DNA of 38,946 nt, from NCBI GenBank assembly GCA_022704145.1, contig JAKJGY010000019.1:1-38946 (forward strand). The letters run 5' to 3'. How positions within the stretch are numbered: the stretch's first letter is position 1; each line of letters begins with the position of its first letter. Origin of the DNA: Verrucomicrobiota bacterium. Its GTDB lineage: Bacteria > Verrucomicrobiota > Kiritimatiellia > RFP12 > UBA1067. A model generated the notes under the pieces. That model was given only the letters and a program-made list of their open reading frames with translations, made no database searches and had not been told where the DNA came from. The position numbers and the translations under genes are program-made. This document shows, one piece after another, positions 6,678 to 13,637 of this stretch.

Positions 6678-6822
6678 TACATTTAACCGTTTACACTTAA
6701 CCGCCAACACTTGACCGTTTACGCTTAGTCGGACCCGCAGGACGAAGGGCGGTTAAGGGTAGAGACGGTTAAGTGTGGGAGGCGGTTAAGGGTAGAGACG
6801 GTTAAGGGTAGACGACTACGTG
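6678..6822 (+). repeat. GGTTAAG-family repeats, inverted
   Basis: Units such as CGGTTAAG and GGGTAGAGA recur on the right side (6746-6812). Complementary units (CTTAACCG, TTTACACTTAACCG) lie on the left (6684-6728). The whole could fold into a stem. No ORF is present. Confidence 0.65.
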
Positions 6823-6861
6823 TAGGAGAGCGGAGAGAGGCATGGGACGAGCGACAGACAT

Positions 6862-6957
6862 TTTGGAGTGCGGGGACAAGCGCAGCGCGGCACCGCTTTG
6901 GATGGCGCGCGTTGAAAGCGGCGTCGCGCGGGATACCGCTTGCCGTCGCACTCCAAA
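6862..6957 (+). repeat. Palindromic intergenic element A, copy 3
   Basis: The same arms as copies 1 and 2 are present, with single-base differences (GCCGTCGCACTCC on the right arm, GGCGCG for GGTGCG in the loop). The leader GGAGAGAGGCATGGGACGAG is conserved. It lies between FGE-4 and the radical SAM gene. Confidence 0.8.
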
Positions 6958-6985
6958 CCAGGTGTCATGCCGACCGCGCCCGACA

Positions 6986-7049
6986 GGCCCTTACTTTCAA
7001 CTGTCCTACTTTCCTACTTTCCACTTTCTACTTTCCACTCTCCACTCAG
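6986..7049 (+). repeat. Heptad array, pyrimidine-rich, in the leader of the radical SAM gene
   Basis: CTACTTT, CCACTTT and CCACTCT units end at the AGGAGA ribosome-binding site. Confidence 0.85.
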
Positions 7050-7061
7050 GAGACCTAATTC

Positions 7062-7766
7062 ATGCCGACGGACAGTCATAGCCAGACGCTGCGCCTCGCG
7101 GCGTTCGAGCCGCGCTCGCTGGCGAACGGGCCGGGCGTGCGGGCGGTGGTGTGGGTGCAGGGGTGCGGCAAGCGCTGCCCCGGCTGTTTCAATCCCGAGT
7201 TCCAAGCGCGCGAGGGCGGGTGCGAGGTGACAGCGGAGGAAGTATTGCGCCGGATCGCGGTGGCGGAGGGGATCGAGGGCGTGACCTTCTCCGGCGGCGA
7301 GCCGTTCGACCAGGCGGCGGCGCTGGCCGAGGTCGCGCGCGGCGCGCAGGCGCGCGGGCTCGGGGTGGTGGTGTTCACGGGCTACACGAGGGGGGAGTTG
7401 GAGGAAGTGGGAAGTGGAAAGTGGAAAGTTGGAAGTGGAAGAGAGAATAGTGGAAAGTGGAAAGTGGAAAGTGGCGGAGAACCGGGCGTCGATGATCTTT
7501 CTACTTTCAACTTTCCACTTTCTACTGCTCCCGTCAGGGAGCTGATCGCGGCGAGCGACCTGCTCGTGGCGGGGCCGTACGAGCGGGAGCGGTTGCAGAG
7601 GCACGCGCTGCTGGCGAGCGCGAACCAGGAATTGGTGTTTGTGACGGAGCGGTACCGTCAGGCGGTGGAGGGGCTGCGGCGGCGCGTGGAGTTCCGTATC
7701 GGCGGCGGCGAGGTGCGGGTGACGGGGTTTCCGCCGGGAGAGCGGAGAGTGGGAAGGGGAGAGTAG
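7062..7766 (+). CDS. NrdG-like radical SAM protein with heptad-hairpin insertion
   Basis: This 234-residue protein resembles the small radical SAM activases (NrdG/PflA type). It has GPGVRAVVWVQGCGKRCPGC near residues 22-42 with the C-x3-C-x2-C iron-sulfur motif, GVTFSGGEPFDQ, and a C-terminal DLLVAGPYE, ANQELVFVTERY and VRVTGFPP. The start follows AGGAGA. After FTGYTRGELEE about 42 residues are encoded by heptads: first purine units (GSGKWKVGSG, SGKWKVESG), then pyrimidine units (LSTFNFPLST), before the family resumes at PVRELIAASD. The last residues (GERRVGRGE) also come from heptads. Related genes often accompany DUF1257, DUF2997 and Ycf46-like AAA genes, as here. Its substrate is unknown. 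Confidence 0.85.
   Translation: MPTDSHSQTLRLAAFEPRSLANGPGVRAVVWVQGCGKRCPGCFNPEFQAREGGCEVTAEEVLRRIAVAEGIEGVTFSGGEPFDQAAALAEVARGAQARGLGVVVFTGYTRGELEEVGSGKWKVGSGRENSGKWKVESGGEPGVDDLSTFNFPLSTAPVRELIAASDLLVAGPYERERLQRHALLASANQELVFVTERYRQAVEGLRRRVEFRIGGGEVRVTGFPPGERRVGRGE
7403..7526 (+). repeat. In-frame head-to-head heptad cassette inside the radical SAM gene
   Basis: Purine units (7403-7475) are followed by a unique spacer and complementary pyrimidine units (7497-7526), all without a stop in the gene frame. This is the arrangement otherwise seen between genes, here within a coding region. Confidence 0.85.
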
Positions 7767-7945
7767 AAAGTAGAAAGTGGAAAGTGGAAAGTGGGAAGTG
7801 GGAAGTGGGAAGTTGAAACTGGAAACTGGAAAGTGGGAAGTGGGAAGTGGGAAGTTGAAACTGGAAACTGGAAAGTGGGAAGTGGGAAGTTGAAACTGGA
7901 AACTGGAAAGTGGGAAGGAGAAAGTGGAGAGTGGGAGAGAGGAGC
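7741..7945 (+). repeat. Long heptad array after the radical SAM gene
   Basis: About 200 bp of GTAGAAA, GTGGAAA, GTGGGAA and GGAAACT/TTGAAACT units includes a higher-order repeat of about 49 bp (three rounds of GTGGGAAGTTGAAACTGG). It begins within the last codons of the radical SAM gene and supplies its TAG stop. Confidence 0.9.
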
Positions 7946-8027
7946 GGGTACATACGCTTAACCACTTTCTGCTCTATCTGACGATCGAACAGGTGTACAA
8001 TCAACGGGTAAGCGAAAGGAGAGAAAC

Positions 8028-8432
8028 ATGTCGCATTTCACGAAGATCCGCACGGTGATCCGCGAGCAGGAGCGCCTGTGCGAGGCGCTGCGCGAGCTGC
8101 ACCACGCGTTCCGGCAGGGCGAGAGCCTGTCGGTGCGCGGCTATCAGGGCAGCACGCAGACCGCCCAGGTGGTGGTCCAGACCGGCTGCAGCTATGACAT
8201 CGGCTTCCAGCGCCAGGGCGACGGCTCGTACGACGCCGTGGCCGACTGGGACTGGGGCATCAGGCGCGAGGCGGCGCCGCAGTTCCAGCAGGACCGCTTC
8301 CTAGCGGAGGTGAACCAGAAGTACGCGCACCTGGCGGTGCGCGCCGAGGTGCGCGAGCGCGGCTTCATCGTCGAGGAGGAGCGCGTGCTTGAGAACGGCG
8401 AGATCGAGCTGGTGGTGTGCGAGCCGATCTGA
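8028..8432 (+). CDS. DUF1257 (Ycf35-like) protein
   Basis: This 134-residue protein is recognised as DUF1257/Ycf35 from its start MSHFTKIRTVIRE, the central QVVVQTGCSYDIGFQ and YDAVADWDWG segments, and the QKYAHLAVRAEVRERGF end. AAAGGAGAG lies just before the start, and a possible -10 element (TACAAT, 7996-8001) lies upstream. The family is small, cytoplasmic and of unknown biochemical role. In cyanobacteria and many other bacteria it is found next to DUF2997 and Ycf46-type AAA ATPases, exactly as here, so the three are likely to act together. No membrane segment or metal motif is visible. Confidence 0.88.
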   Translation: MSHFTKIRTVIREQERLCEALRELHHAFRQGESLSVRGYQGSTQTAQVVVQTGCSYDIGFQRQGDGSYDAVADWDWGIRREAAPQFQQDRFLAEVNQKYAHLAVRAEVRERGFIVEEERVLENGEIELVVCEPI

Positions 8433-8433
8433 G

Positions 8434-8481
8434 AGGAGGGGCTAGGGGCTAGGGGCTAGGGGCTAGGGGTTAGCGGTTAGA
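8434..8481 (+). repeat. GGGGCTA heptad array
   Basis: At least four tandem GGGGCTA units and two variants (GGGGTTA, GCGGTTA) lie between DUF1257 and DUF2997. The sequence is unrelated to GTGGAAA but the period is the same 7 bp. Confidence 0.9.
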
Positions 8482-8504
8482 CACGATAATCACAAGGAGC
8501 AGTC

Positions 8505-8702
8505 ATGAAGAAGATGCGCATACGGATTGGCAAGGGCGGCAAGACGACGGTGCAGGTGGAGGGGGTTACGGGCCCCGGCTGTGTCGAATGGACCCAGGCG
8601 TTCGAGCAGGCCATCGGCGAGGTCGAGGAGCGCAAGGTCTGCGCCGCCTATCACGAGGAGGTCTCCGAGGGCGTCGCGGAACGGCTGGAGGAGACGCTAT
8701 GA
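8505..8702 (+). CDS. DUF2997 protein
   Basis: This 65-residue protein has the DUF2997 layout: a short basic beta start (KKMRIRIGKGGKTTVQVEG), GPGCVEWTQAFEQAIGEVE, and an acidic tail. It starts after AAGGAG. The stop overlaps the start of the next gene as ATGA, implying translational coupling with the AAA ATPase. Function is unknown. Its constant partnership with DUF1257 and a Ycf46-like AAA protein suggests a small adaptor or substrate of the ATPase; this is inference. Confidence 0.85.
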   Translation: MKKMRIRIGKGGKTTVQVEGVTGPGCVEWTQAFEQAIGEVEERKVCAAYHEEVSEGVAERLEETL

Positions 8703-10289
8703 GCCCGGACTTCGGCAAGGACCTGACGGTCTACGTCAAGGCCGGCTACCCGATCCTCAACATCGTGTCGAGCGAGGAGGACCGGGTGCTGGAGCGGGTG
8801 GACGAGATCCGGCGCGACCCGGCGCGGTTCCGCGACGGGCGCGAGCTGTTCATCTGGACCGTCTCGCGCGGCTGGCTGACGCCCGACGGGCAGCCGGCCA
8901 GCCGCGAGGAGACGCGCGACCCGGCGCAGGCGCTGCAGTTCGTGCGCAAGTTCGACAAGGCGGCGCTGTTCCTGCTCAAGGACTTCCACCCGTACCTCGA
9001 CGAGCGTGCGCAGAACGCGTCGCTGGTCGTGCGGCTGGTGCGCGACCTGGCCCCGCATCTGGCGGCGAACCGCAAGACCATGCTCTGGGTCTCGCCGGTG
9101 CTGAAGATTCCGCCGGAGCTGGAGAAGGACGTGACGGTGCTGGACATGCCCTTGCCGGCCGAATCCGAATACCGCGAGATCCTGGAGTCGTTCATCCGCC
9201 GCTACGGCGAGGGTACCAAGGTGGTCTTCAACCTCGACGACGACGGCAAGGACCTGATCGTCAAGGCCTGCCAGGGGCTGACCAAGTGCGAGGCGGAGAA
9301 CGCGCTGGCCAAGGCGATCGTGGGGCGCGGCCGGCTGGACGTGGAGGACGTGCGCACGATCCTCGAGGAGAAGGAGCAGATCATCCGCAAGTCGGGCATC
9401 CTGGAGTACTGGGGGTCGGTCGACAGCTTCGGCGACGTGGGCGGGCTGGCCAACCTCAAGGCGTGGCTGCGGCAGCGCAACCAGGGGTTCGGCCAGAAGG
9501 CGCGCGATTTCGGCCTGCCTTTTCCGCGCGGGGTGTTGCTGGTGGGCGTGCCGGGGTGCGGCAAGAGCTTGTGCGCCAAGGCGGTGGCGGCCGAGTGGAA
9601 GAAGCCGCTGCTGAAGTTCGACCTCGGGCGCGTGTTCGGCAGCCTGGTGGGCGAGTCGGAGGAGCGCATGCGCAAGGCGCTGGGCGTGGCCGAGGGCGTG
9701 GCGCCGGCGGTCCTGTGGATCGACGAGCTGGAGAAGGGGCTTTCCGGCCACGCGCATCTTCGGCAACCTGCTGACGTGGATGGAGGAGAAGAAGAAGCCG
9801 GTCTTCGTGGTGGCCACCGCAAACGACATCTCGAAACTGCCGCCGGAGCTGCTGCGCAAGGGGCGCATGGACGCGATCTTTTTCGTGGACCTGCCCACGC
9901 CGCACGAGCGGGCCGAGATCCTGATGATCCATCTGGCGCGGCGGGGCCGCGATCCGGGCGAGTTCGACCTGGCCGCCCTGGTGCGGGCCACGGACACGTT
10001 CAACGGGGCGGAGCTGGAGGAGGTGGTGGTGAGCGCCCTGTACGAGGCCTTCGCGGAGAAGCGCGAGGACGGCCAGGAGCCGCGCCTGACCTCGCGGCAC
10101 CTGCTCAAGGCGGCCGAGGGTCTCGTGCCGCTGGCGAAGACGCGGCAGCGGCAGATCGAGGAGCTGCGCGAGTGGGCGTCGAAGAACTGCCGGCCGGCGG
10201 CGCGCGCGCCCGAGGCCGAGGCGGGTGACGCGCGGCAGGAGCCCGAGAGCCTGGTCGAGCGCCAGGCGCGGCTGTTGGACTTGACGTAG
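8699..10289 (+). pseudogene. Ycf46-like AAA ATPase, frameshifted
   Basis: The gene starts at MSPDFGKDLTVYVKAGYPIL, overlapping DUF2997. A degenerate N-terminal domain is followed by the AAA module: FGDVGGLANLKAWL, Walker A GVPGCGKS near residue 283, and Walker B VLWIDELEK near 338. Just after KGLSG (about 9748) the frame breaks. The family sequence resumes one frame over at RIFGNLLTWMEEKKKP and continues through ATANDISKLPPELLRKGRMD to 10289. Compared with the paralog at 10309, six to eight residues including the GGDSG loop are missing, so a deletion of about 20-23 bp (2 mod 3) is likely. It may be a true pseudogene or an assembly error. In the first frame translation would run on to 10228. 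Confidence 0.8.
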
Positions 10290-10308
10290 GATAAAGGGGG
10301 GTGACGAC

Positions 10309-11895
10309 ATGAGCTTTGCGGAAGAGATGAGGCTGCTGATCGAGTCGCGCGCGGGCGTGATCCAGGTGCTGACGCATGACGAGGGCAGGTTGACCGAGGC
10401 GCTCGCCGCGCTGTGCGGCGGGGGCGGGGCGCAGTCGCGTCTGGGCCTCTACGCCTGGGACCTGGCCGACGGGTTCGAGGAGATCGTCAAGGGTGTCCCG
10501 GCCTTCGACTGCTCGAAGCAGGCGACCGTGGACACCCTGCTGCCGCTGATCGAGCAGTCGACGGCGCCGGGGGTCTTCTTGTTGCGGGACTTCCACCAGG
10601 TGTGGGAGGCGAAAAAGACGGCGCTGCGCAAGCTGCGCAACCTGGCGCAGCGCCTGCCACGCTCGCCAGTGCCGCGCACGCTCGTGATCTCCACGCCGCC
10701 GGACCTGCTGCCGGCCGAGCTGCGGCATCCGGCCGGGCTGAAGCAGGACATCGTGACCCTCGAGCTGGGCAAGCCGGACGCGGACGAGATGTTCCGCATC
10801 GTCGGCCGGGTGCTGGGCGGCCAGATGCCGGCCGGCGAGCTGGGGCGCAAGCTGGCCGAGACCGCGCTGGGCCTCTCCGGCGTGCAGGCGGCGCGGGTAG
10901 CGGCGCGCGTCTTCACCGGGGCGCGGCTGCGCGGGCAGCGCGTGGACGAGCGGGGGCTGGACGCCATCCGCGAGGAGAAGCGGCGCATCATCCGCGAGAG
11001 CGGCGCGCTGGAGTTCGTGGACGACATCGAGCAGGCCACGAGCGTGGGCGGGCTCGAGGCGCTGCGCGACTGGCTCGGGCTGCGCAAGGAGGCGTTCAGC
11101 GAGCGCGCGGCGGCCTACGGGCTGGACGCGCCGCGCGGCGTGGCGCTGGTGGGGATTCCCGGAACCGGCAAGAGCCTCTGCGCCAAGGTCTGCGCCTCGC
11201 TGTGGCGCATGCCGCTGCTGCGGCTGGACATGGGCGCGGTTTTCGGCGGCGTGCTGGGCTCGTCCGAGCGCAACATCCGCGAGGCGATCGAGATCTCCGA
11301 ACTGGTCTCGCCCTGTATCCTCTGGGTGGACGAGATCGAGAAGGCCTTTGCGGGGTCGGGCGGGGACAGCGGCACCGCCGCCCGCGTGCTGGGCACCTTC
11401 CTGACCTGGATGCAGGAGAAGCGCAAGCCGGTGTGCGTGATTGCGACGGCCAACGACGTCGAGCGGCTGCCGCCGGAGTTTCTGCGCAAGGGGCGTTTCG
11501 ACGAGGTCTTCTTCCTCGACCTGCCGACGCGCGCGGAGCGGGCCGCGATCCTCAAGGTGCATCTTGAGAAGCGCGGCTACACGATGGTGACCCAGCGCTT
11601 CGCGCTCGAGCGCGTGGTCAAGGCCTCCGAGGGGTTCGTCGGCGCGGAACTCGAGGCGGTGGTCAAGGACGCCCTGTTCCCGGCCTTCATGGACGGCGAG
11701 CGCGAGGTGGATACGGACGACCTGGTCCGCAGCGTCGGCGAGATGGTGCCGCTGGCCAAGTCGCGCGCGGGGCACATCGAGAAGCTGCGCAAACTGGTGG
11801 TCAACGGCGAGGCCCGCAACGCCTCGCGCGCCGACCCGGCGGACGAGGTCAAATGCGATATGATCCGCGGAGAGCGGCTCATCGAACTGCGGTAG
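10309..11895 (+). CDS. Ycf46-like AAA ATPase
   Basis: This 528-residue protein has a degenerate N-terminal NTPase-like domain (LTHDEGRLTEAL, VFLLRDFHQVW) and a full AAA module. The module comprises TSVGGLEALRDWL, Walker A GIPGTGKS near residue 282, Walker B CILWVDEIEK near 337, a GGDSGTAARVLG segment, sensor-1 ATANDVERLPPEFLRKGRFDE with the arginine finger region, and a C-terminal helical lid with SEGFVGAELEAVVKDALF. It is the intact sister of the frameshifted copy 20 bp upstream. Ycf46 in cyanobacteria has been linked to inorganic-carbon regulation, but the biochemical substrate of the family is not known. A role here as a remodelling motor for the FGE or Hsp70 components is inferred from linkage. 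Confidence 0.9.
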   Translation: MSFAEEMRLLIESRAGVIQVLTHDEGRLTEALAALCGGGGAQSRLGLYAWDLADGFEEIVKGVPAFDCSKQATVDTLLPLIEQSTAPGVFLLRDFHQVWEAKKTALRKLRNLAQRLPRSPVPRTLVISTPPDLLPAELRHPAGLKQDIVTLELGKPDADEMFRIVGRVLGGQMPAGELGRKLAETALGLSGVQAARVAARVFTGARLRGQRVDERGLDAIREEKRRIIRESGALEFVDDIEQATSVGGLEALRDWLGLRKEAFSERAAAYGLDAPRGVALVGIPGTGKSLCAKVCASLWRMPLLRLDMGAVFGGVLGSSERNIREAIEISELVSPCILWVDEIEKAFAGSGGDSGTAARVLGTFLTWMQEKRKPVCVIATANDVERLPPEFLRKGRFDEVFFLDLPTRAERAAILKVHLEKRGYTMVTQRFALERVVKASEGFVGAELEAVVKDALFPAFMDGEREVDTDDLVRSVGEMVPLAKSRAGHIEKLRKLVVNGEARNASRADPADEVKCDMIRGERLIELR

Positions 11896-11910
11896 GAGGA
11901 GGGGCCGCGA

Positions 11911-12714
11911 ATGAACACGAAGGAACGCGAATACGGAGAGGACGGTTCGTTTTTGGACCGGGACGGGTTCGGGTTTTGGGAGGGGCGTTTGATCGTCGAA
12001 GATCCCGAGCGCGGCTACCGGCAGGTGCGGCCGCTCGTACGGAACGTGAAGGACGGGAGCGTCATGGTGCTGGTGCCCGCTGGCGAGTTCGAGATGGGGG
12101 ACGGGCGGGACGCGGACTGCCCGAAGCACCGGGTTAGCCTCGACGCGTATTACATCGGTGTGTGCTGTGTGACGAACGCGCAGTACGCGCGGTATGTGGA
12201 AGAAGTAGAAAGTAGAAAGTGGAAAGTGGAAAGTGGGAGAGAGGATCACCCGGTGGTGAACGTGAGCTGGGACGACGCGGCGGCGTACGCGAAATGGGCG
12301 GGGTGCGCGCTGCCGACGGAGGCGCAGTGGGAGAAGGCGGCGCGCGGGCCGGCGGGGCTGGTCTACCCGTGGGGGAACAAGTGGGACGAGAAGAAGTGCC
12401 GGAACGACAAGAACAAGGGCAGCGGAACGACGTGCGCGGTTTGGGAGTACCCGGCGGGGGCGTCGGGATACGGGACGCTGAACCAGAGCGGCAATGTGTT
12501 GGAGTGGTGTTGGGACTGGTACGGGAGGGAGTCCTACACGGAGGCTTGGGCGGGGAGGAATCCCGAGGGGCCGAGTATGGGCGCGTTCCGCGTCATTCGT
12601 GGTGGCGGTTGGCGCGGTGGCGGCGCCTCGGCCTGCCGGGGGGCGCGCCGCCTCTGGTTCCTCCCCGTCGGCCGCGACGGCGCTCGGGGCTTCCGCCTCG
12701 TGAGGACAGCATGA
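11911..12714 (+). CDS. FGE-5: SUMF1/EgtB/PvdO-like protein (class II), retired DGR target
   Basis: This 267-residue class II FGE-like protein (MNTKEREYGEDG start) begins 15 bp after the AAA gene behind GGAGGAGGGG, so it is probably cotranscribed with it. Core motifs are present: PAGEFEMGDGRD, VTNAQYARYV, a heptad-encoded loop (EVESRKWKVESGRED), VNVSWDDA, LPTEAQWEKAARG and YPWGN. SGNVLEWCWDWYG departs from the otherwise invariant VWEWCRDWYG. The variable region has many non-adenine changes (TTC to TGC giving ASACRGA; GAC to CTC; GCC to GTC), and the end is GFRLVRTA. The conserved 3' block and hairpin are absent. It looks frozen and drifting. Confidence 0.88.
   Translation: MNTKEREYGEDGSFLDRDGFGFWEGRLIVEDPERGYRQVRPLVRNVKDGSVMVLVPAGEFEMGDGRDADCPKHRVSLDAYYIGVCCVTNAQYARYVEEVESRKWKVESGREDHPVVNVSWDDAAAYAKWAGCALPTEAQWEKAARGPAGLVYPWGNKWDEKKCRNDKNKGSGTTCAVWEYPAGASGYGTLNQSGNVLEWCWDWYGRESYTEAWAGRNPEGPSMGAFRVIRGGGWRGGGASACRGARRLWFLPVGRDGARGFRLVRTA
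12200..12242 (+). repeat. In-frame heptad array inside FGE-5
   Basis: GTAGAAA, GTAGAAA, GTGGAAA, GTGGAAA and GTGGGAG units are read as EVESRKWKVESGRE. The TAG trinucleotides fall out of frame, so no stop is made. The site is the same loop as in FGE-2 and FGE-4, but the units are different. Confidence 0.85.
12586..12687 (+). other. Variable region VR5 (degenerate)
   Basis: The segment is alignable to the other VRs and mostly NNC. It also has third-position and non-adenine changes, including ATT CGT GGT for AAC CGC GGC, TGC for TTC, and CTC for GAC. No conserved block follows. Confidence 0.7.
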
Positions 12715-12757
12715 CCGACCTTGTGTATGTGGGTGGATGCAACGGAAGGAGCCGCGA

Positions 12758-13585
12758 ATGAACGCGAGTGAACGCGAATACGGAGAGGACGGGCAGGTGC
12801 TGGACCGGGGCGCCGGGTTCGGCCTGCGGGAGGGACGGTTCGTGATCCGGGACGCCGGGGCCGACGCGGGCTACCGGCAGGTGCCGCCGCTGGCGCGGAA
12901 CGCGAAGGACGGGAGCGTCATGGTGCTGGTGCCCGCTGGCGAGTTCGAGATGGGCGACGGGCGGGACGCGGACTGCCCGAAACACCGGGTGTGGGTGGAC
13001 GCCTATTACATCGGGGTGACCTGCGTGACGAACGCGCAGTACGCGCGGTTCGTGCGGGAGGGCAAGGGGTGCGAGCCGGGCGGCACGAAGTGGAAGGAGG
13101 CGTCCTTGGCCGGCCACCCGGTGGTGGATGTGAGCTGGGACGACGCTGCGGCGTACGCGGCGTGGGCGGGGTGCGCGCTGCCGACGGAGGCGCAGTGGGA
13201 GAAGGCGGCGCGCGGGCCGGCGGGTCTGATCTACCCGTGGGGGAACGACTGGGACGAGAAGAAGTGCCGGAACGACAAGAACAAGGGCAGCGGAACGACG
13301 TGCGCGGTATGGGAATACCCGGCGGGCGCTTCGGGGTACGGGACCTTGAACCAGAGCGGGAACGTGTGGGAGTGGTGCCGGGACTGGTACGGGGAAAAGT
13401 ACTACAAGGAGGCGGGGGCGGCGAAGAACCCGGGTGGTCCCTCGACTGGCTCCTACCGCGTCAACCGCGGCGGCGGTTGGAGCTACGACGTCGCGTCGCA
13501 CTTCCGGGGGGCGCGCCGCTACAGGATCGACCCCGCCTTCCGCGGCGGCTATCTGGGCTTCCGCCTCGTGAGGGCAGTTCGCTGA
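12758..13585 (+). CDS. FGE-6: SUMF1/EgtB/PvdO-like protein (class II), active-looking DGR target
   Basis: This 275-residue FGE-like protein starts at MNASEREYGEDG, by homology to FGE-4 and -5 and because GGAAGGAG lies just before it; an ATG 21 bp upstream is less likely. It keeps the ordinary loop (CEPGGTKWKEASLAGHPVV) with no heptads, then VDVSWDDA, LPTEAQWEKAARG, YPWGN, SGNVWEWCRDWYG, NRGGGW and GFRLVRAVR. The catalytic cysteines of true FGE are absent. Its variable region needs only adenine changes and the 3' block is complete. It is therefore the one class II copy that still looks DGR-competent. The kinase-AAA gene follows after a repeat-filled gap. Confidence 0.92.
   Translation: MNASEREYGEDGQVLDRGAGFGLREGRFVIRDAGADAGYRQVPPLARNAKDGSVMVLVPAGEFEMGDGRDADCPKHRVWVDAYYIGVTCVTNAQYARFVREGKGCEPGGTKWKEASLAGHPVVDVSWDDAAAYAAWAGCALPTEAQWEKAARGPAGLIYPWGNDWDEKKCRNDKNKGSGTTCAVWEYPAGASGYGTLNQSGNVWEWCRDWYGEKYYKEAGAAKNPGGPSTGSYRVNRGGGWSYDVASHFRGARRYRIDPAFRGGYLGFRLVRAVR
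13454..13555 (+). other. DGR variable region VR6
   Basis: All invariant codons match VR1-VR3. Variable codons are NNC, and AGT has become GGT at an adenine position. Confidence 0.85.
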
Positions 13586-13632
13586 CCCTTGCCGACTTGT
13601 GCAAAAAGAAGGGCGTGGCGGTAGCCCGCCGG
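13556..13632 (+). promoter_or_regulatory. Conserved block 3' of VR6 with hairpin
   Basis: The same 30 coding and about 45 non-coding bases are present as after FGE-1 to -3. Stem GGCGG-TAGC-CCGCC lies at 13617-13630. Confidence 0.6.
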
Positions 13633-13637
13633 TGAGG

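Noticed and set aside
7966..8001. Promoter before DUF1257 with -10 TACAAT at 7996
   Set aside because: No acceptable -35 at the right distance, so I only mention it in the gene entry.
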